Assembly (NCBI GenBank): GCA_015229005.1
Contig: JADGCL010000032.1
Coordinates: 1-33,170, forward strand
Direction of reading: 5' to 3'
Source: Magnetococcales bacterium
GTDB lineage: Bacteria; Pseudomonadota; Magnetococcia; Magnetococcales; JADGCL01
Length of the DNA: 33,170 nucleotides
In this document: piece by piece, positions 14,219 through 22,023 of the stretch
Position numbering within the stretch: position 1 is the stretch's first letter
How the letters are laid out: every line of letters begins with the position of its first letter
Position numbers and translations under genes: made by a program
The notes under the pieces: generated by a model
The model's database searches: none
Told to the model about the DNA's origin: nothing
What the model saw: the letters and a program-made list of their open reading frames with translations, nothing else

Positions 14219-15772
14219 ATGTCGCGTTTGTTGACGAGCGCCCAGATGCGCGAGGCCGATCGGCGCACGATCGAAGAGCTTGGGCTGCCCGGGATCGTCC
14301 TCATGGAGAATGCCGGGGCGGCGGTAGTCGAGTTCCTCAGGGGGCATTTCCCCGATCTTGAAAAAAAACGCATCCTGATCCTGGCCGGGGGAGGCAACAA
14401 CGGCGGTGACGGCTTTGTCATCGCCCGGCGTCTCCTGCAACTGGGGTGTCGGACCACCGTCCTTCTTTTCGCCCGGGGCGAACACCTCGGGGGGGATGCC
14501 CGCGTCAATCACGAGGTTTACCGGAATCTCGGAGGGCGCCTCCGCGAGGTGGTGGTCGAGCCGGACCTCGAAGGCTTCGATCGCCTTCTCGACCATTCCG
14601 GCGTCGTCGTCGACGCCATTTTCGGGACCGGACTTCTCCGGCCTGTTGGAGGGATCGTGGCGATGGTCATCGATCGGGTCAACCGGAGTCGGAAACCGGT
14701 CGTGGCCGTCGATATTCCCTCGGGGGTCTCGGCGGATACCGGTCAGCTCCTGGGTTCTGCCCTCCGCGCCGATTGGACGGTGACTTTTGCCGCCGAAAAG
14801 ATCGGCCATCGCACCTTTCCCGGGGCGGAACTGTGCGGGGAGATCCATTGCGTCCCGATCGGTATCCCGGATCGATTCATCGACACTCCCGATCATGCCG
14901 TAGCGATCAACGATGCCGTCGGGGTGGAACGGCCCGGGCGACCGGTTACCGGCCACAAGGGGAGTTTCGGTCATCTTCTGGTCGTCGCCGGCGGGGTCGG
15001 CAAGGCCGGGGCGGCGGCCCTGGTGGTCATGGGGGCCCAGCGCATGGGGCCCGGGTTGATCACTGTCGCCACCCCTGCCGCCGCCCAGGCGCAGGTCGCG
15101 GCCCCGATCACCGAGGCCATGACCCTCCCCCTCCCCGATACGGGGGACGGTGAGCAGTGCCTGGCCCGCATCCGTGAGAGCGGAGTGGAGCCTCGGGCGA
15201 TGGCCATCGGTCCGGGACTGGGGAGCGACCCATGGGTCGGTCATCTCGTCACCGCCCTGATGGAGGCGGTGATGGTCCCGGCGGTACTTGATGCCGATGC
15301 GTTGAACGTCCTCGCGGCCCGAGGCAAGGATGGGGTCGCCGCCATCGCCCGGGGACGGGCGGCGCCGGTGGTGGTCACCCCGCATCCGGGGGAGATGGCC
15401 CGTTTGACCGGGAGACCGGTCGAGGCGATCGGCAGGGAGCGCTTGGCCATTGCCACGCGGGCGGCGCAGGAGTGGGAGTGTTGGGTCGTTCTCAAGGGGG
15501 CGGGGAGCGTAATCGCCTCACCCGACGGCAAGGCCTGGATCAATGTGACCGGCAATTCTGGGTTGGCCGCCGGCGGTGCGGGCGATCTCCTGACCGGGGT
15601 CATCGCCGGCCTCCTTACCCAGGGATGGAGCGTCGAGAGTGCGGTTCGCACCGGGGTCCGCCTCCATGGCGCCGCCGCCGATGCCGATGCCGCGCGTTCG
15701 GGAGTGGCGGGGATGATTGCCCGGGATCTGCTGCCCCATCTCCGAAGGCTGCGTAATGGTCTCGCCGATTGA
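14219..15772 (+). CDS. nnrD: Bifunctional NAD(P)H-hydrate epimerase / ADP-dependent NAD(P)H-hydrate dehydratase
   Basis: A 517-residue two-domain metabolite-repair enzyme that interconverts the R and S epimers of NAD(P)H hydrate and dehydrates the S form using ADP. The N-terminal epimerase domain (about 1-215) has LPGIVLMENAG, GGGNNGGDGFVIARRL and VVVDAIFGTGL. The C-terminal ribokinase-like domain (about 225-517) has GHKGSFGHLLVVAGG, MAIGPGLGSDPW, VVTPHPGEMARLTG and the ADP/active-site loop GLAAGGAGDLLTGVIAG. In that loop Ala replaces the more usual Thr or Met before GD, while the Asp is kept. GGGAGGTGA just before the ATG at 14219 decides the start. It is divergent from the ABC ATPase. Confidence 0.95.
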   Translation: MSRLLTSAQMREADRRTIEELGLPGIVLMENAGAAVVEFLRGHFPDLEKKRILILAGGGNNGGDGFVIARRLLQLGCRTTVLLFARGEHLGGDARVNHEVYRNLGGRLREVVVEPDLEGFDRLLDHSGVVVDAIFGTGLLRPVGGIVAMVIDRVNRSRKPVVAVDIPSGVSADTGQLLGSALRADWTVTFAAEKIGHRTFPGAELCGEIHCVPIGIPDRFIDTPDHAVAINDAVGVERPGRPVTGHKGSFGHLLVVAGGVGKAGAAALVVMGAQRMGPGLITVATPAAAQAQVAAPITEAMTLPLPDTGDGEQCLARIRESGVEPRAMAIGPGLGSDPWVGHLVTALMEAVMVPAVLDADALNVLAARGKDGVAAIARGRAAPVVVTPHPGEMARLTGRPVEAIGRERLAIATRAAQEWECWVVLKGAGSVIASPDGKAWINVTGNSGLAAGGAGDLLTGVIAGLLTQGWSVESAVRTGVRLHGAAADADAARSGVAGMIARDLLPHLRRLRNGLAD

Positions 15773-15862
15773 GGTCGCCTCGCCGCTTGTGCCATTGACT
15801 GTGGCTTTCTGCCGCAGGCAGTTCGTTGACGAACAGTCGGAGCCTTCCACAGGTGGCCGGCC

Positions 15863-15898
15863 TGATGGTGGACTCTTTCGTGATGGTGGGCTCTTTCA
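15863..15898 (+). repeat. Two copies of an 18-base direct repeat upstream of thyX
   Basis: TGATGGTGGACTCTTTCG (15863-15880) is followed directly by TGATGGTGGGCTCTTTCA (15881-15898), 16 of 18 bases identical. The pair ends 36 bases before the thyX start, where an activator or repressor could bind. No known operator is recognised. Confidence 0.6.
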
Positions 15899-15934
15899 AT
15901 AGTCTGACAGACCTTCTGCCAAGGATTCGCTTCC

Positions 15935-16777
15935 ATGGAACGACCCGCGCGGGATCCTCTTCCGACCACGGCTGACGACGCCACCCGGGAAATCGAGGCT
16001 GATGTGGCCACGAGGCTTGCCGAGAATCCGGACTTCACTTGCCGTGTTGGCAACTTCGGCTTCATCGAGCTGGAGGAGAGCTGGGGTGATGAGGCCACCA
16101 TCATCAACACTGCCCGTGTCTCCACCAGCAACCAGCGGGTGGCGGACGTGGCCGCCTTCACGGATCGGGAACGGCAACTCCTCTATCACCTTCTTGCCCA
16201 CAACCATGGGACCCCTTTCGAAACGGTCCATTTCCGCTGGCGGGTTATCGCCCCCATCTTCGTCTTGCGGCAGTGGATGCGTCACAGGATCGGTTCCTTC
16301 AATGAATTTTCCCAGCGCTATCGCCAGCCGATCAGCGCCTATTTCATCCCTGACCGGGAGGCGCGGACGGTGGGAGGGGTCGAGGTGATGAGCGAGGCGC
16401 AGCTGGCTGAATATTGCCGACTCATGGATTCGCTGCAACAATTCTACGAGAGGAGCTACGCCGAGACGTGTGCGCGGCTTGCCGCCGCCGAGGAGGGCGG
16501 ATTGGTCCCGCGCCTGGCGGGGGGGCGCAATCCCTATCGGGCCAGGGCGCGGGAACTGTTGCGTAACGCCATGCCGGTGGCGACCTACTCGGACATCTAC
16601 TGGACGGTCAATTTTCGCTCGCTGATGAACTTCTTCGATCTTCGTCGCAAACCCGAGGCGCAGACCGAAATCCGGCAATATGCCGATGCCGCCTATGCCA
16701 TGTTTCTCCGGAGGTTTCCGCTGTTGGGGGCCACCATGAACAGGGTCCTGGCGGAGAAGGGTGGCGAACACCGGTGA
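15935..16777 (+). CDS. thyX: Flavin-dependent thymidylate synthase
   Basis: A 280-residue ThyX. The defining RHRx7S motif is intact: R116-H117-R118 IGSFNEF S126 in QWMRHRIGSFNEFSQRY. Other expected segments are the start of the fold near DEATIINTARVST, HNHGTPFETVHFRW, LRNAMPVATYSDIYWTVNFR and the closing LRRKPEAQTEIRQYADAAYAM. ThyX makes dTMP from dUMP using methylene-tetrahydrofolate with FAD and NADPH, so the cell may lack ThyA (inference). The ATG at 15935 has a modest AAGGA upstream. The stop overlaps the GTG start of trmB by four bases (GTGA), indicating coupled translation. Confidence 0.97.
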   Translation: MERPARDPLPTTADDATREIEADVATRLAENPDFTCRVGNFGFIELEESWGDEATIINTARVSTSNQRVADVAAFTDRERQLLYHLLAHNHGTPFETVHFRWRVIAPIFVLRQWMRHRIGSFNEFSQRYRQPISAYFIPDREARTVGGVEVMSEAQLAEYCRLMDSLQQFYERSYAETCARLAAAEEGGLVPRLAGGRNPYRARARELLRNAMPVATYSDIYWTVNFRSLMNFFDLRRKPEAQTEIRQYADAAYAMFLRRFPLLGATMNRVLAEKGGEHR

Positions 16778-17502
16778 ATGGCGATCATCCCGGTCCTGGG
16801 GAGGGACGGCACGTTGGCGATCCTCATGGCCATCTTCGGGTTTATGGACGCAAGAAGGGGCATGTGACCGCAGCCGAGCAGGCGTGGCTTGCGTGTTCCC
16901 AGCCGACCGCGCTGCCCCCGAAGGCCGGGAATCGGGAGGAACTTGTTCGCGCCCTGGGCGGGGTTCCGGGAAGCTGTCGCCTGGTGATGGAGTTCGGCTT
17001 TGGCAACGGCCAGGCCCTGACGGCCCTGGCACGGAGCCATCCCGGGGATCGATTCATCGGCGTCGAGATTTTTCAGGAGGGGATGGTTGCCCTTCTGAAA
17101 CGCCTGGTTGCCGAAGGGATAGGCAATGTCCGCATGGTGGAGGGGCACGGCCTGGAGGTACTCTCCCGGTGGATCCCCGAGGCGAGCCTGGACCGGGCCA
17201 TCATCAGCTTTCCGGATCCCTGGCCGAAGAAGCGGCATCACAAACGGCGCCTGGTGCAGGTGGATTTTCTGGAGGTTCTGGCGAGCAGGATGGTATCTGG
17301 CGGGGTTCTTGAACTGGCTACTGACTGGGAGGAGTACGCCCAATGGATGGTGGCTTGCCTTGAGGCGACCCCGACCTTCGTCAATCAGAATCCGGAGGGG
17401 ATCTTTTCTTCCGCCCCGGCGGATTGGGTGATGACCCGTTTCGAACAGAAGGGACGTGAGGCCGGGCGCCGGATACGCCATTTGGCCTATTTCCGGAGAT
17501 AG
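16774..17502 (+). CDS. trmB: tRNA (guanine-N7-)-methyltransferase
   Basis: A 242-residue SAM-dependent methyltransferase that makes m7G46 in tRNA variable loops. Visible features are LRVYGRKKGH near the start, the SAM site VMEFGFGNGQALTALA then FIGVEIFQEG, the TrmB hallmark FPDPWPKKRHHKRRLVQ with its basic tRNA-binding run, and a C-terminal TRFEQKGREAGRRIRHL close to the TKFE motif. The start is GTG, overlapping the thyX stop (GTGA), so the two are co-translated. The first 20 or so residues are not conserved, and a later start cannot be excluded. Confidence 0.94.
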   Translation: MNGDHPGPGEGRHVGDPHGHLRVYGRKKGHVTAAEQAWLACSQPTALPPKAGNREELVRALGGVPGSCRLVMEFGFGNGQALTALARSHPGDRFIGVEIFQEGMVALLKRLVAEGIGNVRMVEGHGLEVLSRWIPEASLDRAIISFPDPWPKKRHHKRRLVQVDFLEVLASRMVSGGVLELATDWEEYAQWMVACLEATPTFVNQNPEGIFSSAPADWVMTRFEQKGREAGRRIRHLAYFRR

Positions 17503-17663
17503 CAGCCCGTTGCAAACCGGGCCGAAAAAGTCCACCGTATTTTTTTCCGTTCACGATGGGTGATCCCGGTCCCGCGGCACCGCTTGGCGCCCCCCGGTGG
17601 GGAGTATCGGCGATCGGGGGGGTGGGCGGGGGATGATCATCGAGTGTTCTTGGGAGAGATCTC
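17503..17663 (+). other. Spacer of 161 bases between trmB and argJ
   Basis: GCCCG (17505-17509) and CGGGC (17518-17522) form a 5-bp stem right after the trmB stop, and a T7 run lies at about 17541-17547, roughly 19 bases later. This is too far for a standard terminator. The argJ promoter probably lies here but no convincing hexamers are seen. Confidence 0.3.
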
Positions 17664-18881
17664 ATGGCCGTAGGCGCACCTCCATCCATCGACATTCCCC
17701 CGGTTCCCGGGTTTCGCTTCGCCGCGACGGCGAGCGGTATCAAGGCGAGCGGCACCGACGATCTGCTTTTGTTTGCGATGACTCCCGGTTGTCATGCGGC
17801 GGGGGTCTTCACCCGCAATCAGATCGTCGCGGCGCCCGTGGTCCTGTGCCGGGAGCGTCTCGCCGGCGGGGTTGCCCGGGCCCTGGTGGTCAACTCCGGC
17901 AATGCCAATGCGGCCAATGGTCCGGAAGGGCTCCTGGACGCGCGGGCGATGACCTCCCGGGTGGGGGCTTTGCTTGGGGTCCCGGAACACCTGGTGCTGG
18001 CGGCCTCGACCGGGGTGATCGGTCAGAGATTGCCGGTGGATCGGCCCTTGAAAGCGATGGACCGGCTGGTGGCTTCGCTGGCCGGCGAAAATTGGGAGCG
18101 GGCGGCGCGTGCGATCATGACCACCGACACCTTTCCCAAGGCGGCGAGTCGGGGGTTTCGTTTGCGGGGGCGGGAGTGCCTGATGGCGGGGATCGCCAAG
18201 GGGGCGGGGATGATCCATCCTGATATGGCGACGCTCCTGGCCTTTTTCTTCACGGATGCGGCAGTTTCGGCGGCGGCCTTGAACGGGATCCTGCACCAGG
18301 TGATGGCTGGCAGTTTCAACGCCATCACCATCGATGGTGATACCTCTACCAACGACACCGCCCTGGTTTTTGCCTCCGGGTTGGCTGGAAACGTGCCGCT
18401 TACCTCGGCTGACGAGCCGGAGGCGGGGCCTCTGATCGCGGCTTTTTCGGATCTGGCGGCTGAGCTTGCCGAGATGATCGTCCGTGATGGGGAAGGGGCG
18501 ACCAAGCTGATCCGGGTGATGGTCGAGGGGGCGCGTGACGAAGCCGAGGCCAACCAGGTGGCGATGGCGGTGGCGAAGAGTCCGCTGGTCAAGACCGCCT
18601 GCTTTGGCCAGGATCCCAATTGGGGGCGGATTCTGGCGGCGGTCGGCTATGCCGGGGTTCCCCTGGATCCGGCGACGGTTTCCATCCATCTGGGAGATGT
18701 GCCGATCGTGGTTGGTGGCGTTCGCGCTCCGGGTTATCGTGAGGAGCGGGGGGAGGAGGTGATGAGCCGTGAAGAGATCCCCATTCGCATCGACCTCGGA
18801 TTGGGTCAGTCGCGGCGGACGGTCCTGACTTGCGATTTTTCCCATGATTATGTCTCCATCAACGCCGACTATCGCACCTGA
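17664..18881 (+). CDS. argJ: Bifunctional ornithine acetyltransferase / N-acetylglutamate synthase
   Basis: A 405-residue ArgJ of standard length. It recycles the acetyl group from N-acetylornithine to glutamate in arginine synthesis. Visible segments are ALVVNSGNANAANG, ASTGVIGQRLP, IMTTDTFPKA and the autocleavage region KGAGMIHPDMATLLAFF. There T190 would become the N-terminal nucleophile of the beta chain after self-cleavage between Ala and Thr. Also present are DTSTNDTALVFASG and the C-terminal NADYRT. Whether it can also use acetyl-CoA cannot be told from sequence. The ATG at 17664 has GGGAGAG upstream. The stop overlaps the next gene by one base (TGATG). Confidence 0.96.
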   Translation: MAVGAPPSIDIPPVPGFRFAATASGIKASGTDDLLLFAMTPGCHAAGVFTRNQIVAAPVVLCRERLAGGVARALVVNSGNANAANGPEGLLDARAMTSRVGALLGVPEHLVLAASTGVIGQRLPVDRPLKAMDRLVASLAGENWERAARAIMTTDTFPKAASRGFRLRGRECLMAGIAKGAGMIHPDMATLLAFFFTDAAVSAAALNGILHQVMAGSFNAITIDGDTSTNDTALVFASGLAGNVPLTSADEPEAGPLIAAFSDLAAELAEMIVRDGEGATKLIRVMVEGARDEAEANQVAMAVAKSPLVKTACFGQDPNWGRILAAVGYAGVPLDPATVSIHLGDVPIVVGGVRAPGYREERGEEVMSREEIPIRIDLGLGQSRRTVLTCDFSHDYVSINADYRT

Positions 18882-19555
18882 TGGCTTCCCTGGATCCGCC
18901 CTGGGGGGAGATCGACACCCTGCTCCTGGACATGGACGGGACGCTGCTGGATCTCCATTTTGACAATGTCTTCTTTCGTGATCTCGTCCCCCGGGTCTGC
19001 GGGGAGCGGTGGGGAATGGCCCCGGAGCTTGCCCGGGAGCGGGTTCTGGGGATCTACGGGGAGGTGGCCGGGACGCTCGCCTGGTATGATCTCAACCACC
19101 TTTCCCGGGCTTTGGGGCTTGAGCTTATGCCGCTCAAGGAGGAGCTTCTGCACCTTATGCGGATGCATCCCGGGGTTCCTGAATTCCTGGATCGGGTCCG
19201 GCGTTCGGGGAGGGCGTGCCATCTGGTGACCAATGCTCACCCCCTCTCCCTTGATCTCAAACTTGCCCGGATGCCGATCAGGGAGTTTTTCACCTCGGTG
19301 GTCACCAGTCACGACCTGGGCCACCCGAAGGAGTCGCTCCCCTTCTGGCCACGGCTGCGAGAGCAGTTGGGGTTCTCTCCGGAACGGACTCTGCTGATCG
19401 ATGACTCCGAGCCGGTGTTGCTGGCGGCGCATCGATTCGGTTTGGGACACCTTTTGCACATTGCTTCCCCGAGCAGTCGGGATCCGGTGCGGCCCTCCTG
19501 GCGGTTTCCGACGGTGGCGGGGGTCCATTCTCTCTTGCCGGCGCTTCCCGGATAG
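18881..19555 (+). CDS. HAD-family phosphatase, YrfG-like (GMP/IMP nucleotidase family)
   Basis: A 224-residue HAD hydrolase. Motif I is LLLDMDGTLLDLHFDN with nucleophile D17 and acid D19; motif II is HLVTNAHP; the motif III lysine lies in LGHPKESLPFW; motif IV is LLIDDSEPVL. The start IDTLLLDMDGTLLDLHFDN, AWYDLNHLSRALGL and TNAHPLSLDLKL recall E. coli YrfG, described as a GMP/IMP nucleotidase, with which the length agrees. The substrate here is unproven. It overlaps argJ by one base (TGATG), so it is translated with argJ, though no pathway link is evident. Its 3' side leads into the leuA leader. Confidence 0.88.
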   Translation: MASLDPPWGEIDTLLLDMDGTLLDLHFDNVFFRDLVPRVCGERWGMAPELARERVLGIYGEVAGTLAWYDLNHLSRALGLELMPLKEELLHLMRMHPGVPEFLDRVRRSGRACHLVTNAHPLSLDLKLARMPIREFFTSVVTSHDLGHPKESLPFWPRLREQLGFSPERTLLIDDSEPVLLAAHRFGLGHLLHIASPSSRDPVRPSWRFPTVAGVHSLLPALPG

Positions 19556-19678
19556 CGTTCCACCGGGAGGTGTTTTCCGGATGGGCGATCCGCCATGTCC
19601 GGGTTGACGCGATCGTTCGGCATTGTGGTATTGATTTTTTCTCTTGCCATGGGAAGCGCTCGGGATTAGTTTCGCCGC

Positions 19679-19759
19679 ATGGTCACGCCTTCGCACGCAC
19701 CCATTATGTTGTTGGCCCCGCTCCTCTCTGTTCGTGGGCTGCGTCTGCTGCCGCAGTAG
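19679..19759 (+). CDS. Putative leucine-rich leader peptide of leuA
   Basis: A 26-codon ORF from ATG 19679 to TAG 19757-19759. Seven of 26 residues are leucine and six of these are in tandem codon pairs: TTG TTG (codons 11-12), CTC CTC (15-16) and CTG CTG (23-24), plus CTG at 21. The peptide contains IMLLAPLLSVRGLRLL. This layout upstream of leuA is that of a ribosome-mediated attenuator, in which stalling at leucine codons under starvation changes downstream RNA folding (established for leu operons). An in-frame TAG at 19667 makes this ATG the first possible start. The ribosome site is weak (GGGATTAG, about 11 bases upstream), which lowers certainty. Confidence 0.55.
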   Translation: MVTPSHAPIMLLAPLLSVRGLRLLPQ

Positions 19760-19769
19760 CGGCGCCCAC
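19734..19769 (+). promoter_or_regulatory. Stem-loop overlapping the end of the leucine leader ORF
   Basis: GTGGGC (19734-19739) and GCCCAC (19764-19769) form a perfect 6-bp outer stem. Inside it CTGCTG can pair with CAGTAG using one wobble. The left arm covers the last leucine codons and the right arm lies just after the stop, as expected for the pause (1:2) hairpin of an attenuator, which a stalled ribosome would open. Confidence 0.45.
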
Positions 19770-19805
19770 TCTCTCTTCCTTACCCATATTGCGATGCAGT
19801 GGTTG

Positions 19806-19853
19806 GTGTCCGGTGGCGGCGTCTCTGTGGTTCGTGGCCGCCGCCAGCGGCAC
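19806..19853 (+). promoter_or_regulatory. GC-rich stem-loop just upstream of leuA
   Basis: GGTGGCGGC (19812-19820) pairs with GCCGCCGCC (19837-19845) over nine positions including one G-U, extended outward by CC/GG and GTG/CAC with bulges. No T-run follows, so it is not a standard intrinsic terminator. It ends 41 bases before the leuA start and could act through Rho or by limiting ribosome access. It is the candidate downstream arm of the leucine switch. Confidence 0.45.
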
Positions 19854-19894
19854 GTTGAATCGGCGAGTTTCATCCGGCGAGGAGTAATCGGACC

Positions 19895-21586
19895 ATGATG
19901 CCCGATCCCCGTGAAAAATATTGTCCTGCCCCGGCGGTCCCCTTGGAGGATCGTTCGTGGCCGGGCCGGACTTTGACCCAGGCCCCGATCTGGTGCGCCG
20001 TGGATCTTCGGGATGGCAACCAGGCGCTCATCGATCCGATGACCCCCGAGCGCAAACGGCGTCTTTTCGATCTTTTGGTGGAGATCGGCTTTCGTGAGAT
20101 CGAGGTGGGGTTTCCTTCGGCCTCGCGGGATGATCATGATTTTCTCCGGCATCTGATCGAGAGCGGCGCCATCCCGGATTCGGTGACGATCCAGGTCCTT
20201 GTTCCGGCGCGCCGGGAGTTGATAGAGAAAACCTTTCAGGCCCTTTCCGGGGTGAAGCGGGCGATCGTACACCTGTACAATTCGACCTCGACTCTGCAGC
20301 GGCGGGTGGTTTTCGGGATGGATCGGGAGGGTATCATTGCCCTGGCGCGGGATGGTGCCTCCTGGGTCCGGGATGGTGCCACGGCGCTGAGCCGGGAGGG
20401 GAGTGACATCCGTTTCCAGTACTCACCCGAGAGTTTTTCGGGGACGGAGCCGGACTTCGCCGTGGCCATCTGCGAGGCGGTTATGGAGGTTTGGGAGCCG
20501 ACGCCGGAGCGGCGGGTGATCTTGAATCTGCCGAACACTGTGGAGATGGCCACCCCCAACCACCACGCCGACCAGATTGAGTGGTTTCTCAAGCACGTCA
20601 AGGGACGGGAAAGGGTGATCCTGAGCCTGCATGCCCACAATGATCGGGGCACGGCGGTGGCGGCGACCGAACTGGGGTTGCTTGCGGGGGCGGATCGGGT
20701 GGAGGGGACTCTGTTCGGCAACGGCGAGCGGACCGGTAATGTCGATCTGGTGACTGTGGCGATGAATCTCTATTGCCAGGGGATTTCCACCGGGCTCGAT
20801 TTTTCCCGGATCCGAAAGATCGTGGAGACGGTGGAGGAGATCAACGGGATTCCCGTCCATCCGCGTCATCCCTACGGGGGGGAGTTGGTGTTCACCGCTT
20901 TTTCCGGATCGCATCAGGATGCGATCCGCAAGGGGCTCAAGGCGCGGCAGGGGAGTGGACGGTGGGAAGTTCCCTACCTGCCGATCGATCCGGCTGACCT
21001 GGGTCGAGAGTATGAGCCGGTGATCCGCATCAACAGCCAGTCCGGCAAGGGAGGGGTGGCCCATATACTGGAGGAGCGGTTTGGCTACAAGCTTCCCCGG
21101 GCATGGGTCGAGGAGTTTGCCCGGCAGGTGCAGAAGCTGGCCGATGACCAGGCCCGGGAACTCCATGCTGAGGAAATCGGCGCTGCCTTTACCCGCTCCT
21201 ACATGCCGCCGGAGGGGCCGTTTGCCCTGATGGAGTACGCGACGATGCCGGGGGGTGAGGTGACCTCCCTGGAGCGTCGGCAGCTGCGGGGCAAGGTGAT
21301 GCGCCAGGGAGTCGCCTGCGAAATCAGCGGTGCCGGCAATGGCCCGGTGAGCGCTTTTGCCGATGCCATTCAGAGGAGCTTCGGTATTTCGGTCGAGGTC
21401 CTGGAGTTTGAGCAGCATGCCGTCACCCGGGGGACGCGGGCGGAAGCGGTCACCTATCTGACCTCCTCGGTCGCCGGTGGTGCGCCTATCCACACCCTGG
21501 GCCGGGATGTGGATACGACCTCTTCCTCGTTGCAGGCGATCATCGCCGCCCTGAACAAGGCCGCCGGAACTCCATCCGGGGGTTGA
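19895..21586 (+). CDS. leuA: 2-isopropylmalate synthase, long form
   Basis: A 563-residue LeuA that condenses acetyl-CoA with 2-ketoisovalerate, the first committed step of leucine synthesis. The catalytic TIM-barrel opens with APIWCAVDLRDGNQALIDPM (R39-D40) and contains REIEVGFPSASRDDHDF, LNLPNTVEMATPNHHADQ, the metal site LSLHAHNDRGTAVA and GNGERTGNVDLVTVAMNLY. The C-terminal LeuA dimer (leucine feedback) domain lies at about 430-563. Length and sequence resemble the long actinobacterial/alphaproteobacterial form rather than E. coli LeuA (family knowledge). The start has GAGGAG upstream; a second ATG follows directly. A leucine-rich leader precedes it and a 16-bp stem-loop follows it. Confidence 0.96.
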   Translation: MMPDPREKYCPAPAVPLEDRSWPGRTLTQAPIWCAVDLRDGNQALIDPMTPERKRRLFDLLVEIGFREIEVGFPSASRDDHDFLRHLIESGAIPDSVTIQVLVPARRELIEKTFQALSGVKRAIVHLYNSTSTLQRRVVFGMDREGIIALARDGASWVRDGATALSREGSDIRFQYSPESFSGTEPDFAVAICEAVMEVWEPTPERRVILNLPNTVEMATPNHHADQIEWFLKHVKGRERVILSLHAHNDRGTAVAATELGLLAGADRVEGTLFGNGERTGNVDLVTVAMNLYCQGISTGLDFSRIRKIVETVEEINGIPVHPRHPYGGELVFTAFSGSHQDAIRKGLKARQGSGRWEVPYLPIDPADLGREYEPVIRINSQSGKGGVAHILEERFGYKLPRAWVEEFARQVQKLADDQARELHAEEIGAAFTRSYMPPEGPFALMEYATMPGGEVTSLERRQLRGKVMRQGVACEISGAGNGPVSAFADAIQRSFGISVEVLEFEQHAVTRGTRAEAVTYLTSSVAGGAPIHTLGRDVDTTSSSLQAIIAALNKAAGTPSGG

Positions 21587-21591
21587 TTGAT

Positions 21592-21632
21592 GGCGGTGGG
21601 CAGCTTGGCGGAAGTGCAAGTTGCCCGCCGCC
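21592..21632 (+). terminator. Long stem-loop right after leuA
   Basis: Starting six bases after the leuA stop, GGCGGTGGGCAGCTTG (21592-21607) pairs along its full 16 bases, with two G-U pairs, with CAAGTTGCCCGCCGCC (21617-21632) around a 9-base loop. The tail TGTCGTTG is only partly T-rich. It probably ends or protects the leuA message. Confidence 0.6.
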
Positions 21633-22023
21633 TGTCGTTGCAATCGACGGGTTTCGCGATGCCCGCTGCCGTCGCCAAATGCCTCGCGTGTGTCCCGCGT
21701 TCTGGAAAAGTGGTGGAGACGGGCATGGAACGAATGGACGGGAGGGATGGTCTTCGGGTATATTGCCAGGGTTCGATGGCGGAGGTATCGGTCGAATGTA
21801 TCGCACGCTCCAGCCTCGAGGGGTCGCCGTTCCATCCCATCCCCTCAGGCGGGGGGGCTCCGCCTCGCCCCGGGACGGGCTGGACACGGCCTGCCCCGGC
21901 GAAGTCGACGGTCCCCGCATTTACCCAAGCCCTTCGCCGACGAGACCTCCGGTCGGGTAGGCTCGGGCCATCCCTGGGCGCGGGGAACCAGCAGTGACCA
22001 CCATCTTGTCGAAGGGAGAAACT
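21633..22023 (+). other. Spacer of about 390 bases between the leuA stem-loop and glgB
   Basis: Several short ORFs exist in different frames (one runs 21583-21960), but they are Arg/Pro/Ser-rich, overlap each other and lack ribosome sites, so I do not call a gene. The glgB promoter should lie here; TATATT at about 21761 lacks a good -35 partner. I see no known regulatory RNA. Confidence 0.4.

Larger units (their letters stand above)
19556..19894 (+). promoter_or_regulatory. Leader region of leuA, 339 bases
   Basis: The only plausible coding sequence is a short leucine-rich ORF at 19679-19759, with stem-loops at 19734-19769 and 19806-19853. A TTGACG (19604-19609) could be a -35 element, but no good -10 hexamer follows at the right spacing. 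The ribosome site for leuA is the GAGGAG inside GGCGAGGAGTAATCGGACC, directly before its ATG. Longer ORFs in other frames look non-coding. Confidence 0.55.

Noticed and set aside
19644-19898. 84-codon ORF in the leuA leader in another frame
   Set aside because: It starts with TTG, lacks a ribosome site, has a Cys/Arg/Ser-rich random composition and runs into the leuA start; the leucine-rich short ORF in a different frame fits the context better.
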